Shown here: positions 13,556 to 29,270 of the stretch, piece after piece
Numbering within the stretch: position 1 is the first letter of the stretch
Layout of the letters: each line of letters opens with the position of its first letter
Assembly: GCA_012064415.1 (NCBI GenBank)
Contig: SSNU01000321.1
Coordinates: 186,001-250,000, forward strand
DNA length: 64,000 nt
Direction: 5' to 3'
From: Gyrodactylus bullatarudis
Taxonomy: Eukaryota > Platyhelminthes > Monogenea > Gyrodactylidea > Gyrodactylidae
Position numbers and translations under genes: made by a program
Notes under the pieces: generated by a model
What the model saw: only the letters and a program-made list of their open reading frames with translations
Database searches by the model: none
What the model was told of the DNA's origin: nothing

Positions 13556-16500
13556 ATGTCAGTGTCTCTGAGAGTGAAAATCAATTCAGCTAGGAATTTG
13601 CCTATAATGGATAGGTCCACTTATCTAACTGATGCTTTTGTTGAGGTAATATAATGCCTTACAATCTCTTACAGGTTCGTATTGGTAGTTCTATATATAA
13701 AACCGAAGTTGTCCGTCGAACTTTAAATCCTGTGTGGAATGCAGATTGGTTCTTCTTTCAAGCAAGATAATAAAAGTTCAATTACTTTTATTTTAGATTC
13801 ATGACAATGAAATTAACTCAGAATGTCTACAGATTAGAGTATTTGATCATGACACTTATTCTGCTCACGATGCCATAGGTCGAGTTTACTTTGACATCTA
13901 CACAATTTTATCAACTAAAAAATGCATTGATGGTTGGTTCCCCATCTACGACCCAATGCATGGAATAAGAGGAGAAATTAATCTTGTTATTAGTCTTGAT
14001 CTGATATCATTTGCATCGAAATGTCTGAGTGAAAACCATGTGAAAATTTTCAACAGTCCAATCTTACCTTATGGCTACCAGGTTATATCGTTGATTGGAT
14101 TTGTTCAAGAGATCATGGTTATTGAAGATCCAGAACATCAGTGGATCGAAAAAATTCGTACACCTCGTGCTTCTAACGAGGCAAGACAACGTCTTTTTTC
14201 AAAAATCAGTCGAGATATTCAGTCCAAGTTGTGTAAAATTGTTCTTAACCATGATGGCAATTCAATACTAGGCTTTCAACAACATTTTGATTTGGAAGGA
14301 GAAACTGGAGTTATCGTTCGGGCCATTGGATGTGCCGCAAACATAATCAAGATAAAATCTGAGTAATTTTTGAATAAAAAAAGGTGTATAATAGTAGTTG
14401 TCAATAGATAAAATTTTATCTAGAGATATCATTGATGAGAGCACAGATCACAAGATAAATGTTTACAATAACGGAGAATTTCCCCTATTCACACTGACAA
14501 ATTTCCCGTCCGACATCCTCAAATCCTTTGGCTCCTATGTCAATGTCATGTCAGTCAAGTTGATCAATAAAGACTCTACGGGTGAGATTAAGATTTTCAC
14601 TAGTCCAATTAAAAACTGTAGATAGATAGCATTTTATCTTCATTTAGCAAGTATCCAGCATATGAGAGATGCCTGGTGGATGGAACTGCGCACAGAGATT
14701 ACTTCAAATATGAGAGCGATCAACTGTAATGCAATCATTGGTTATCGTGAGGAATGCTGTATATTTGATGATGTCTGTATTTTGTGGTCGTATGGGACAG
14801 CGGTACATTTATCGAGTGACTCTCGTAGTAATGTTTGTAAGTATTTTATTTGTTACAATAAATTACTTGTTTTCGACGAAAATTTTTCGTTGAAATTCAT
14901 TAAAACTTGGTAATTAGAATAATCTTGAACCAAATAATCATTCAGGGAGCCGTTCAGCATAGATTGACCATGACATTTTTCACTTTAGCTACCTGACTAT
15001 GTTGTCTTCTGGCTTGTATTGGTCTATCTGTAGAATCCTATATTCAAATTAGGATAACAATAATTGCAGTGATCGTTATTATAATCAGAATTGTTAGCGT
15101 AATAACTCTGATAATATAAATCATCACTTGAAGGAAAATTAAGATTAGCATAAAAAGCATTTAGATAAAAATAGTTCGGACATTAGAATAATTTGAAATT
15201 ATTTTCAGATACATCCCCGCATTCCTTCAATTCTGCTGGGTAAGTAAACTAATCAAGCAGTTGAATAAACCTCGAATTTGGTCGATGAAAACTATTCATT
15301 CTAAAATTCCTTACAGCTATAACGCCATGCACCAAGGTTTCTTCAATGAGCCAATAAATGAAGATGGACCTAAATCCGAGTTATCTCCCAAAGTCAATTT
15401 TATAAGTTTGTCCCTGTTCTATATGCAGTAAAATTGGCATTCTTCTCATCTTTTTTTTTCTCCCAAGTGAGCGATGAAGATTTGCCAAAAACTTTGCCCA
15501 GAGATCCCTTGAGAAAGAGGACAATTAGCGCTGGCCCTTCAATTGGCAGTAATTCCTTCTTCAGCTCGCCCAATGTCATCTTTTCAACAGGTAATTTCCC
15601 AGAAAACCTCGATTTCAATGGTCTTCCCGGCTTCATTCAAACTTCAGTTTGTCGATCACGAAAAGACTACAAGGGAGAAATTGCCGCCAAGGAATTAAAC
15701 AACGTAATTTTATAATTTGGTTATAACATAATGTGTTAATTTAACCTGCATCTATATACTGAAAAATAGCAAATCTCCTCACTAAAAAGATATGATACTT
15801 CGTTTCCTTAAATTTAAGGGGTAAACGAATTAAAATGAGTAAAAACAGCAATTTGATAGCTCTAATAATTATCTATTTCATATTATCGATAAGTTAATTT
15901 ATTTATTAATGTAAATTTATTCAATTTTCATGTATCTATTACATTTTTTTAATTTCCAGGTTCTTCCATGTATAGAATTCGAGTTGTATTATCGTCTGGC
16001 TCAAACTATCAAAGTAAGTATCAAGCATATTATATTTGAAAATGAAATTTATTATTTCTACTGATAACTTCCCATCTTGAAACATTCGCGAGACGGATTA
16101 CTGTGAGTATTAGCTGTGACTATAGAGTCTAAAAATGTTAACTTTCTCCCCTGTGTTTACCTAAGCTGAAAGTTTTTTCACGAATCGAATACATGGTTTA
16201 AGTTCAAATTCAGAATGTCATAAAAAAGCTCTAAGGAATACACGTGTAGGATATAGGTTTTGATTTTATAAAAATTTTCACTTTCCTTAAACTTGACTTG
16301 ATAGATTGGCTCTTCCTATTTATAATTATTATTCAGCTCAAAGGATTCAATTCAATATTCGGCATCAAAGTGAACATTGTCATGAGTGAATCAATGATCA
16401 TTGCCGTTCTAGTGAGTGAAACAAAGGAACAGTCCAAGGAAATTTCAATTTCTCTTTATATCTATATCCTTCTATAGACTGGCACTGGCTATCACTTGAA

Positions 16501-19443
16501 TTGTCTGTCAGAACAACAGCTCCCCAAGGTTGTAAACTATGAGTATCCCACTGAACTGGGCCATGATGATATCCAGAAGTTGTCCAGGAAAATGAACGAT
16601 TTCCGCAAAAACTCTGAAGCTCATTATTGTATTCAAGTAGTAAGTAGTTAATCGTTCCTTAAAAATAAGAGTCTTCAAACTATATCGGATTGTAGTTTTA
16701 TTCTTATTAAATTCAACTGAAGAAGGAAGGTCTTAGAGTTTAAAGACAGAAATCTCGTTCATAAAAATTTTTTCCAATTTAGACTCAATCATGTGAAAGT
16801 AAACCAATGAAAACAGACCTAAACCAGGAACGTGTAGACAGCCAAATTGAGTATCTTCTCAGCTGTCGACAAATTGGAATAAATGAGTTGGCCCATTTCC
16901 TTAGAGACACCTATCCACCTGATGGCATCCTTGTTAGTACCACGGAAACCCTTTTGAGTCGTAACATTATTTCGAATTGGCTTAAAAGTCAAAAGAATCT
17001 AAACATTTCTGACTATATGGATGTAAGAGAAGATTCAGAAGAGGAACTACTTACTATCGTCAAAAAGTTGTCAATACAGGACAATAATGGCCAAGATATC
17101 TGGCAAAATGTCGAACGTTATATGATGTTTAATGTATGCGAAATATGGCTGGCCGATTCATTCTTCGAAACTCGGACATGTCCTGATGAGTTGGCTGTTA
17201 AAATGGATGGTGAGTGATTAACTTTAGAATAAAATTTGACCAGATCAATACTGTTCTACTGACTCGGTATTTTTTCAGTAATTGCCGTTTTTGAAAAGTA
17301 AAGTTCTGATGTGCATAAATCCCACTTTTCCAAATTGACCTGATTTTTTTAGGGTGTATTCAGAACATATATTTAATATTGATTTGTCGTGAAAATCTGA
17401 TTTGAAAAGATTATTAAAATTCAAAGTTTCATAATTTCTTGTAGTAGAATTTATTGAAAAATGGTGGCGGAAATTTCAAAACATAAATTTTAATAGGAAT
17501 TTTCTTCTCTTATTTTCTATGGAATGAAAGCCTAAGCTGGAAAAGTTAAAAATCATGATGATTATTATTGTTGTTAAAAAGATGTATTTTATCTTCCTTA
17601 GATATTGTATTGAAGCCAAAGATGAGTATTTTGAAGAGGAAAATGTCAAAAATCGAGTCAAGAGGACGATTGAAACCATTGACGGAATTCAAACCAAATT
17701 CTATCGTGAATAATCGCCCGTGCTCTGCTAGCAATTTCAGTCAGGCAACTGCAATCCTAGGCGACCCCAAGAATGAATCGTTAAACAAGCATCCCCAGGG
17801 CTGTCTTTCACATGCCCTGAATACGTTTAATGTGGAAAATTGGTCAAAGTTGAAGTCGTCCCAGCCATGTATAGTTATTTCCACGAATTCTATTCTCTTT
17901 ATAACCCAAAGTAATCAGTTACATGTTATCAATGTTGGGATTACATTGAAACCTTCAGAAGCGTGTATTAAAAACTCGTTATTAAAGACAAAATCCGAAA
18001 GTGCCATGAAAAAAATGAATGGTGATCGTAAAAACATTTACAAAGAAGTCCTCGTCTCTAACTCATCCACCAGTGAACATCAAAAGAGTTCCCGGACCCT
18101 CAGGGAAGATTTAACTTGCAAGGATTTAACTTCTGAACTGAAGAATGAAACAGTCTCAGATTCATCTGCCAAGACCAGTAAATGGAATCCGAGTTTAGGC
18201 AGAAATACAAAGCTCTTCTCCACCTTTTCAATTAACCACAGAAAATCTTCAGTTAACATTGTGAAAAAATGCGACCTGTCCGGCTGGAGGAAATTACTCA
18301 GGAAGAATGTAAGTACTAACTATTTAACCAGAGATATTGGCATTTATAATTCCGAAAATAAAATTTCTCGAAAATCCCTTTTTTTTCCTCTACAAAAAAG
18401 GGCTTGTCTTACAGTGCACAGTTCGTACTGTAGTACAATAACCCTCCCTCCTTATACTTATCAGTGATAACTAGGGCGGTCAAAATGCTATTTTTGATAT
18501 GTTGCTAGAATTTTAATGAGATTTATGAAATTAACATTTGTCAGCAACAATTTTGCTATTTTTCAACTAATTAATATTTATTTTTTATTATTTCTCCGGA
18601 CTAAGCCTTGTCATGAAAACAAATCTTATTTTTCTTGATAACTATCATTTCTTTATTTGAATCAAGCTGCTTTTAAAGCGTCTCAATCTCGTAAAAGGAT
18701 CTGTTCTGAAGGTTTTTGATTGATCAAAGATAAATTTTAAGCTTCATTCGTTCCATAATTAAATGTCTGATCACACGTTCAAACACAATGTTCTGTCTTA
18801 CTCAAACGAAAAAAAGATTTATTTTATAATTTATTTATTAGAAGTGCATAACATATTTCTTATATGCTAAAATTTTCAAATGCTATTTTGTGACCGTCCT
18901 ACTTATGACTCATACTATAGCATGGCATCAGTAGTAGAGGCTTTCATTCCTATTGTTGTAAATGATCTTGTATAAAATTTAACTAATTTAAGAATATCTA
19001 CTTTTAAGTAATAACTATTATTAACTAATTATTGTTTTAAGCATATGAATACATGTCTTGATCCAATTCAATTGGAAATATTCACACCATTAAAGATGAA
19101 TGAGAATCCCTTAATTCTACAAAATTATGAGTCCCCTAAAACAGTCATAATCTCACCCCTGACCCATATACCAAACTATACAATACAGAATTATATTGGC
19201 CATATAGAGAGTTTCTTCATTCGTGAGTCTACAGATTTACGCGACTGTAACGGCATAACTGGCTTCATTCATCAGACAGTTTGTGAAATTGAACAGGTTG
19301 TTACTGCCCATGCGTCCTCTTTGGGAGCCAATGCTATCGTCTCCTATACAATGAATGATTTCAAAGTTATCCATTCTAGTGTTGGCGGTAATTCAGCCAT
19401 GTGTCTTGTCAATATTTGCGGAGATATGGTCACTGTTTCTTAA
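13556..19443 (+). CDS. C2CD5: C2 domain-containing protein 5 (C2CD5/CDP138) orthologue
   Basis: In vertebrates this Ca2+-binding C2 protein acts in insulin-stimulated GLUT4 vesicle delivery at the plasma membrane. Proposed exons: 13556-13645, 13675-13761, 13797-14362, 14424-14617, 14648-14836, 15209-15239, 15317-15427, 15472-15703, 15960-16013, 16337-16411, 16478-16639, 16783-17209, 17602-18308, 19042-19443; 3327 nt, 1108 aa (the human protein is about 1000 aa). All five acidic residues known as the Ca2+ ligands of the C2 domain are at the same positions (D19, D26, D76, D78, D84). Conserved blocks follow in order: HGIRGEINLVI, IRTPRASNEARQRL, the FTLTNFP block, RDAWWMELRTEI, LKGFNSIFGIKV, and a C-terminal FFIRES/GFIHQTVCEIEQVV block. 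The 13762-13796 intron uses a GC donor. The exon 7/8 junction is ambiguous: 15405/15468 also keeps the frame. The 708-nt exon 17602-18308 encodes a Ser/Lys-rich, poorly conserved linker. An AATAAA lies at 19499. Confidence 0.93.
17424..17556 (+). repeat. Dispersed repeat family S, copy 2
   Basis: Copy of 20-176, located in the C2CD5 intron 17210-17601 just before the acceptor of the large linker exon. Shared blocks: GTAGTAGAATTTATTGAAAA, TATTTTCTATGGAATGAAAG and AAAGTTAAAAATCATG. Confidence 0.7.
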
Positions 19444-20777
19444 TACTACACCTCTTATATACTACATAAAGATCTAGATTATCAGTTATTGCCTTTTTAA
19501 TAAAAAAATTGTAAAATTACACAGATTCTTGATACATTTTTGAACGATAATATTGACGAACTTAATCAAGAATATTTTCGTTTGGTTCTAAATTCATAAG
19601 AAAGGTTAGAGAAAACTAGCGTACATATGAGTGATAAACGTTATATTTCGCCGGGTCTCTTCAGACTCTACACCGGTAACGTTTAAATACTATTACAATG
19701 CAAAATTTTCCCTGGCTTCCATTGGTCCATTTCGTGATTGTACTTTTTTAGCACTCACTAGGGTAGGGGGAAAGAAAGGGAGTTTTCAACGTGAAAGACT
19801 CTGCTCACAACTAATAATTTCTGCCTTTTGATCAATTTTTCCTCTCAAATTGAGAATCTCAGTTGGACATTTAGTAAATTTCATAAATCCAATGGTTTTT
19901 TCATTGATGAAAACTTTGGTATCTCTTTCTTCTATCAGCAGTTATGAATAGCTTATCTCAGCTTAATCACATTTTAATAATCACTTTTAGGAGAATATCT
20001 CCTAAACTAAGGGTTAATTTTTGAAAAAAAATTGCACATTTTTTAAAAAGACTCGGTAAATGACAAAAGGGATATCTTATAAATTTCCATCGATGGGGAT
20101 TACAAAACGCTTGATGCAACTGCATAAAAACTATACCTTGTTCTGAATAAACTATTCAGCTTCTATGGACATGAATTTTATCATCTCTGAACATTGATAA
20201 TTTCGACCTAAAAGGATCATGAACATAGTAATTCTACTCCTTGCTGAGAAAGATCAAATATCAATGGCATTCTTATGTCTGGCTAGCAAAAACAGAGGAA
20301 ATAGCAGGTTAAAATAAGCATTTTAATACTTTTTGAGGCTCTAGTCATGACTGATTCTTTCAAATTCAATTGATTACTCTCTTTCAGTTTATCAGACAAT
20401 ACAAATTACAGTAAAATTGATTAAAAAGTTTATTTTCCCTGTAAAAATATATATTCGGAAAGGTTCATACTTTTCTCAACACAAAATACACAGTACATAC
20501 AAATAGGGTTTTTTTAATAAGAATAGAATAGTACAGTAGTCTGAATGACTAAATAAATCTCAGTGCATGACGTGTAGGAAGATGTATCATGATGTAGATC
20601 TAGGAGAAAGGAAAGGCTACGATTCATCATAAATCAACACATTTAGAATAAACAAACATGTGATTTATTATGATTATAATTATAATTAGTACATATAAAA
20701 ATAATATGATAAAAATAAATTTCAATTCAGTTTTTTGATCTACAATTAGGGAGAATAATTAAATTTTGATGATGTTT
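19444..20777. other. Intergenic space between convergent C2CD5 and the RING-finger gene
   Basis: I see no supportable coding exon here. It holds the C2CD5 polyadenylation signal (19499), one copy of the dispersed hammerhead-like repeat (19540-19760), and TTTATT strings near 20428 and 20665 that could be polyadenylation signals for the minus-strand RING gene. Confidence 0.6.
19540..19760 (-). repeat. Dispersed repeat family H, copy A, with hammerhead-like core
   Basis: About 220 bp align, in opposite orientation, with 37680-37905. The best conserved block is 19629-19671. Read on the minus strand it gives GAGT, CTGAAGA, a short GC-rich spacer, GAAA, a 3-bp ATA/TAT stem, then ATC followed by ACTC. 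Read on the plus strand the same block sits inside a nested palindrome: TAAACGTT, CCGG and GTCT repeat in inverted form around a CTTC loop. Not protein coding as far as I can tell. Confidence 0.7.
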
Positions 20778-25123
<4,346 letters not shown>

Positions 25124-25388
25124 CTAAAACTGAGCGGTAATATGAAAAATGACTGAAATCTCGGTTACCAAAAAATAACGGTATTTGTCTAAGAAAACTT
25201 AGATTATTGACCCAGGATTAATAAACAAGAATTTCTTTGCGATATTTCATTGAAAAATTTAGTCAATTTGATGTAATGTGAAATTAATATGAGCTATAGT
25301 TCTACATAGAACTGTATAGAAAAATATTTATTTCAAATAATTTTTTTAATCCAATTTTTTTCTCGATATTATATCATATAAGTAATAT

Positions 25389-26424
25389 TCATAAGCTTCC
25401 TAAGGCTGGTAAGTCAAAAAACTCTAATAAAAATTCCATAGTGGTGTAGCTTAATAGAACACTGGGTGAGGTTTTTATCATTTGTGCAGAAAATCCCCGG
25501 TAAATGCCAAGAATTCCTTCCGTTTTAACAATTCGGCTAAACGTGGCAAATATTTTATTTTTTTGATTGACTTTGCTTGCTTGAAATCTTGTTCGCAACA
25601 AGTTTGCTGGATAAACTAGAGTCATTGGTATCAAGCTAGAAAAAATGATTAAAGAACACGATTCTCTCAAGTTGAGATGAGGCTGGTGACGTATTTTGTC
25701 ATTTTGGTAATCGCCAAAGTTGAACTCCTTGAAGTAAAGCAAGTAATTTCTTTTGAAAATCTGAGGGAGAGGGTGAAGAAAAAAATAATACCTCGTAAAG
25801 TGTCAGTTCCAGTCCAGAATAGGGTATATAACTCAACATGGCAACCCTATAACCACGATAAAAAGCTCTGATTTTTCCTTCTCTATAAATTTTTTTAATT
25901 GTCTTTGCGATCGAAACTCTACTTGTGGTATCGAGTAGAACCGTTCGAATTTTAACGACCTTTAATAAATAGATAAAAACAATAAATTACTTCTAACGGG
26001 TAAACACATGACATAGATATAAGACCAGAAGTACAAGCAATGAGAAATCGAGGAAATAATTCTACTTTTGACACGTTCGGAAAGAAATATTGCTTGAGTT
26101 GTGTGTGTGCAGAGAAACGTATTGCTGTTTCTGGAGAGTTTTTCATACAATTTATTAAATTGCCTCGCCATAACGATAGAAATCCCTGCTTTTTGACAAC
26201 TTTGCTTAAGCCTACAAGTTAAGGATAATAATAACTTCAAACATACACTTGAACAGGTTTGCATCAGTAAAGTCAGGATGCTTTGTTTGTTTGAGCACCT
26301 TAATTCTATCGATTGGGGCAGTAAAAGTTCTGGATACTATACCCGAGATTCCCCCAAACACAAATCGACTAGTTTGGTGATTTTTGCGTATTTCATTTTG
26401 TATTTCCTCGAAAGCTAGAATCAT
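25389..26424 (-). CDS. SLC25 mitochondrial carrier, SCaMC-like without EF-hands
   Basis: An inner-mitochondrial-membrane solute carrier. Exons: 26247-26424, 25991-26211, 25792-25959, 25389-25760; 939 nt, 312 aa, a normal carrier length. The three introns are 35, 31 and 31 nt. All three repeats are visible with their signatures: TAPIDRIK, YPLEVVKIR, YPANLLRTR, with downstream GFLSLWRGN, IRAFYRGY and ILGIYRGF. The string NSPETAIRF and the PYSGLELTLYE block resemble the ATP-Mg/phosphate carriers (SLC25A23/24/25). The Ca2+-binding N-terminal half of that family is absent: the ATG at 26424 lies about 20 residues before the first repeat, and the divergent neighbour starts 130 bp away. Substrate is therefore inferred only at subfamily level. 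The intron at 25761 has a strong polypyrimidine acceptor. Confidence 0.88.
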
Positions 26425-26554
26425 ATTCGTTTACAAATCATTTTTAGGTTACAAAATGTGTAAATGACAAAACAAAATAAAAATGGCTGTCATGGCTTTC
26501 TTTTTTTGAAACAAAGTCATCTATTCGAAATCGAAGAGTAATAAACCTGAAGTA
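26425..26554. promoter_or_regulatory. Shared promoter region, mitochondrial carrier / ALG12
   Basis: 130 bp separate the two divergent start codons. It contains AAAATGGCTGTCATGGC, which has two ATGGC cores reminiscent of YY1 sites. The regulatory role is inferred from the head-to-head arrangement. Confidence 0.5.
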
Positions 26555-28362
26555 ATGTTTTTGCAAAATGCTTCTGGATTCATCTTGCACATTGTTTCTT
26601 ACATTTACATTCTATTATGTCCCTTCACAAAAGTCGAAGAAAGCTTTAATATGCAAGCAGCTCACGATATAATCTTTCACAAGTCAAATTTGACCAAAGT
26701 ATCTCCTTTTATACTAATTATAGTATGATCATTTTGAATTCCCCGGTGTTGTACCTAGGTCTTTCCTAGGAGTTTTGTTCATCAACTGTATAATTTATCC
26801 GTTCACCATTATTTCTGGAGTATTATCTCCTAAAATAATATATCAAACAATCTGTAAGAATGAAAGAATAATAACTTCTAGTCCGAATTACCTTGGGATT
26901 CTTCTCTAATTTGTCAATAATCAACTTTTATGGAGCTATTGGTTTTGACAATGTTACCAACGCTATTCAATCAAATATCCTAACAGCTAGTTTGTTTCAC
27001 ATCATGTTCTACTCGTCGAGAGCTTTACCAAACATTTTTGCCTTTATTGTGTGTACGTTGGTTTTATTCTCTCATAGATTATTCCTTAAAATAGTTTTGA
27101 ACGCCCAAACTGCCCTTTTGAATGATGACCACTTGGTGTTTGTTCTTTTCTCGGCCATTTCAACTCTGATATTCCGATCTGAACTGTTGATCTATTGCGG
27201 ACCACTTTTATTATTCAGTATCTACTTTAGAGTAGTAATGCTAAATTTAAAATTAATGAAAAATATCATTCTCTCTGGATTATTATCAATTGGTATGTCT
27301 GCATTTGATTTTATTTTATAATTTTCAGCTCTTACTGTCGGTATCGATTCTTACTTCTGGAATCGAACAATTTGGCCAGAAGCTGATGTATTTTATTTCA
27401 ATACTATCCTCAACAAAAGCTCTGATTGGGGTGTATCCTTTTATTCTCACATAAAATTTGTAGCTAATTTTCTCTCTATTTAAACTTTCCTTAGCTTCCT
27501 CTTTTAGACGCTACCTTTCTACTGGTACTTTGCAGTGTTCCTGCCAAAGGCCTTGTTGATGGCATTTCCTTTCTCGCTTATCGGCTTGTTAATCCTTTTC
27601 TTCAAGAAGAACGGATCTCTGGAGGAGAGGAAGCTTAAAGCGATTGTCTATTCTGCAGTAATCTATGTATTTCTCTATTCCTTCCTGCCTCATAAGGAAC
27701 TCAGGTTCATCATTTATACAATCCCTGTTTTCATCTTTACTTGTATCTACAGCTTTAGAGAAATATCACGATCCCTTAGACTAAAGAAAGGACAATTCTT
27801 TCTGCTAATGAACAAAGCACTGAAAGTATCATTTGTCATGATTATCGTGATAAATTCTATGTTGTCATATCAATTCTATCTAGCTGCCAGTAGCAATTAT
27901 CCCGGAGGTATAGCTCTGACAAAACTCAATGAAGATCCACAGTTGACGTCGCATAGACTTCATGTACATATTGGTAATTTTGCCGCTCAGACTGGCGTAA
28001 CAAGGTTCCTCCAAACACACAATCATTGGATGTAAGTGTGGAAAAAAGGGATTTAATTCAGTCTCAATTTCAATTTCTTAATCTTCTTCCTTTCTTTTTT
28101 TAGCTACAACAAAACTGAAGGAATCGATAATCCCTTTAGAATTAAGGATTTTACCCATATTATTATCGAGGCTGGTGATGTTAACATAAATTCTCGTCAT
28201 GTCAAAACAAATTTTATCGAGTTATTCCGTGTTAAATCATTCGAGCGTATTCAATTTTCATACTCCCTCGTCAAGTTATCCTTGAGTCTTGGACATTCCC
28301 TTAGAGATGCCCTTGTTGTATTTGAACGCAAAGATTATTATTTTCGTGAAAATAACAGTTGA
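26555..28362 (+). CDS. ALG12: ALG12 alpha-1,6-mannosyltransferase
   Basis: A GT22 family multi-spanning ER enzyme. It adds the eighth mannose (alpha-1,6) from dolichol-phosphate mannose to the lipid-linked oligosaccharide for N-glycosylation. Exons: 26555-26698, 26724-26853, 26882-27292, 27329-27432, 27508-28031, 28104-28362; 1572 nt, 523 aa (human 488). The first luminal loop has the family motif TKVEESFN. It is followed by [16 protein letters not shown], the SSRALPN block, NKSSDWGT, and the GT22 signature HKELRFI. The C-terminal NYPGGIAL and [11 protein letters not shown] blocks are also typical of ALG12. The first intron is 25 nt, with an internal TACTAAT that could be the branch point; the next two are 28 and 36 nt. 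AATAAA at 28374 follows the stop by 11 bases. Shares a 130-bp divergent promoter with the carrier gene. Confidence 0.94.
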
Positions 28363-28800
28363 AAAGTCGTGTAAATAAATTATTTTCACTATTTATATAC
28401 ACAGTAAAATAAAACAATAAAAAATACAGTTTGTGTAAACACACGATCTCCAAGATTCTTTTAAATTCTTCAGTAATGATATCAGTCATGTGTAATATCA
28501 TAAGAGGTCTGCAACAAATTGTTAGAGTTACACTACAAGATTAAAAACAAGATTTGTATGAATTATTAATATTTAACCTGAGAAAAGTGAATCTTTCTCT
28601 TGCACATGCTCAGGTAATTACAGTTTAGTCTTTAAGGGTTACACTTTCTCTGCGAGACTGTATGAAAATCTTGCTTACTTCAGAGATCTACGCATATCCT
28701 CAGTAATTTGACCAAATCACTACTAATATATAAATAAGATTTGTCTTGTTCGAGAGAGATAAGAATCTAATAGAAACCTATTCCATAGAGACAGAGAAAG
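28363..28800. other. Intergenic space ALG12 to the small Cys/Gly-rich gene
   Basis: Holds the ALG12 3' end and presumably the promoter of the 28801 gene. A TATATAAAT-like stretch near 28728-28736 lies about 65-70 bp before that ATG and could be its TATA box. Nothing else is supported. Confidence 0.4.
28374..28379 (+). terminator. Polyadenylation signal of ALG12
   Basis: AATAAA 11 nt after the TGA stop. This implies a very short 3' UTR. Confidence 0.6.
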
Positions 28801-29027
28801 ATGAGTTGTTGTTGCAGAACCGTATGCTCAGACTATGTTACAGATCCTTGTGGATTCTTTCCAGGACAGTGAGTCTAGCAAGATTTCATCTTACTACTAC
28901 TTTTAGCTCATGGATCACTTGTGGAAGTAATTTTGTTCCACCTCATGGCTGGAGTAACACGGGACCCTTCTCCGGTTACAGATACGGCGGCGGTTATGGA
29001 GGATGTGGTCGTGGATGTTGTGGATAA
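28801..29027 (+). CDS. Small Cys/Gly-rich protein, 62 aa
   Basis: Not recognised. Two exons, 28801-28868 and 28907-29027, are joined across a 38-nt GT-AG intron. Splicing gives a 62-residue protein in place of the unspliced frame that starts upstream. The start MSCCCRTVC is Cys-rich. The middle has an aromatic/Pro segment (FVPPHGWSNTGPFSGY). The tail is Gly/Tyr/Cys repeats ending CGRGCCG. No signal peptide or membrane segment is visible. Eight Cys in 62 residues suggests disulphide cross-linking or metal binding. Gly-Tyr plus Cys tails of this kind occur in small structural or keratin-associated-like proteins, but I cannot assign a family. AATAAA at 29265 is a plausible polyadenylation signal, and a TATA-like element lies upstream near 28730. 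Confidence 0.65.
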
Positions 29028-29264
29028 CTCAACCATCTCAAACCAACCTCAACATAGCCTCTAATTTTATATCGTTTTTTTTATTTTTCCATCAATTAGT
29101 TTTATTCCTTTAGTTTGTAAGTTTGACCACAAACATTAAACTTGCGCATTACTAATCTTCTTTTCATTTCTCTAGTTGTTAGTTTTTCAAAATGGCTTCC
29201 TTCATTGTTCAGTGTGAAAATATTTACTTGAAATTATATATGCGTGTGTTTTATAAAAAAATGA

Positions 29265-29270
29265 AATAAA
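29265..29270 (+). terminator. Polyadenylation signal of the 28801 gene
   Basis: AATAAA about 240 nt after the stop codon of the small Cys/Gly-rich gene. It is the first canonical hexamer seen downstream. Confidence 0.4.

Noticed and set aside
19631..19831. 66-codon frame over the family H repeat
   Set aside because: Homology to 37680-37905 is at DNA level with frame-disrupting differences, so it is not a conserved protein.
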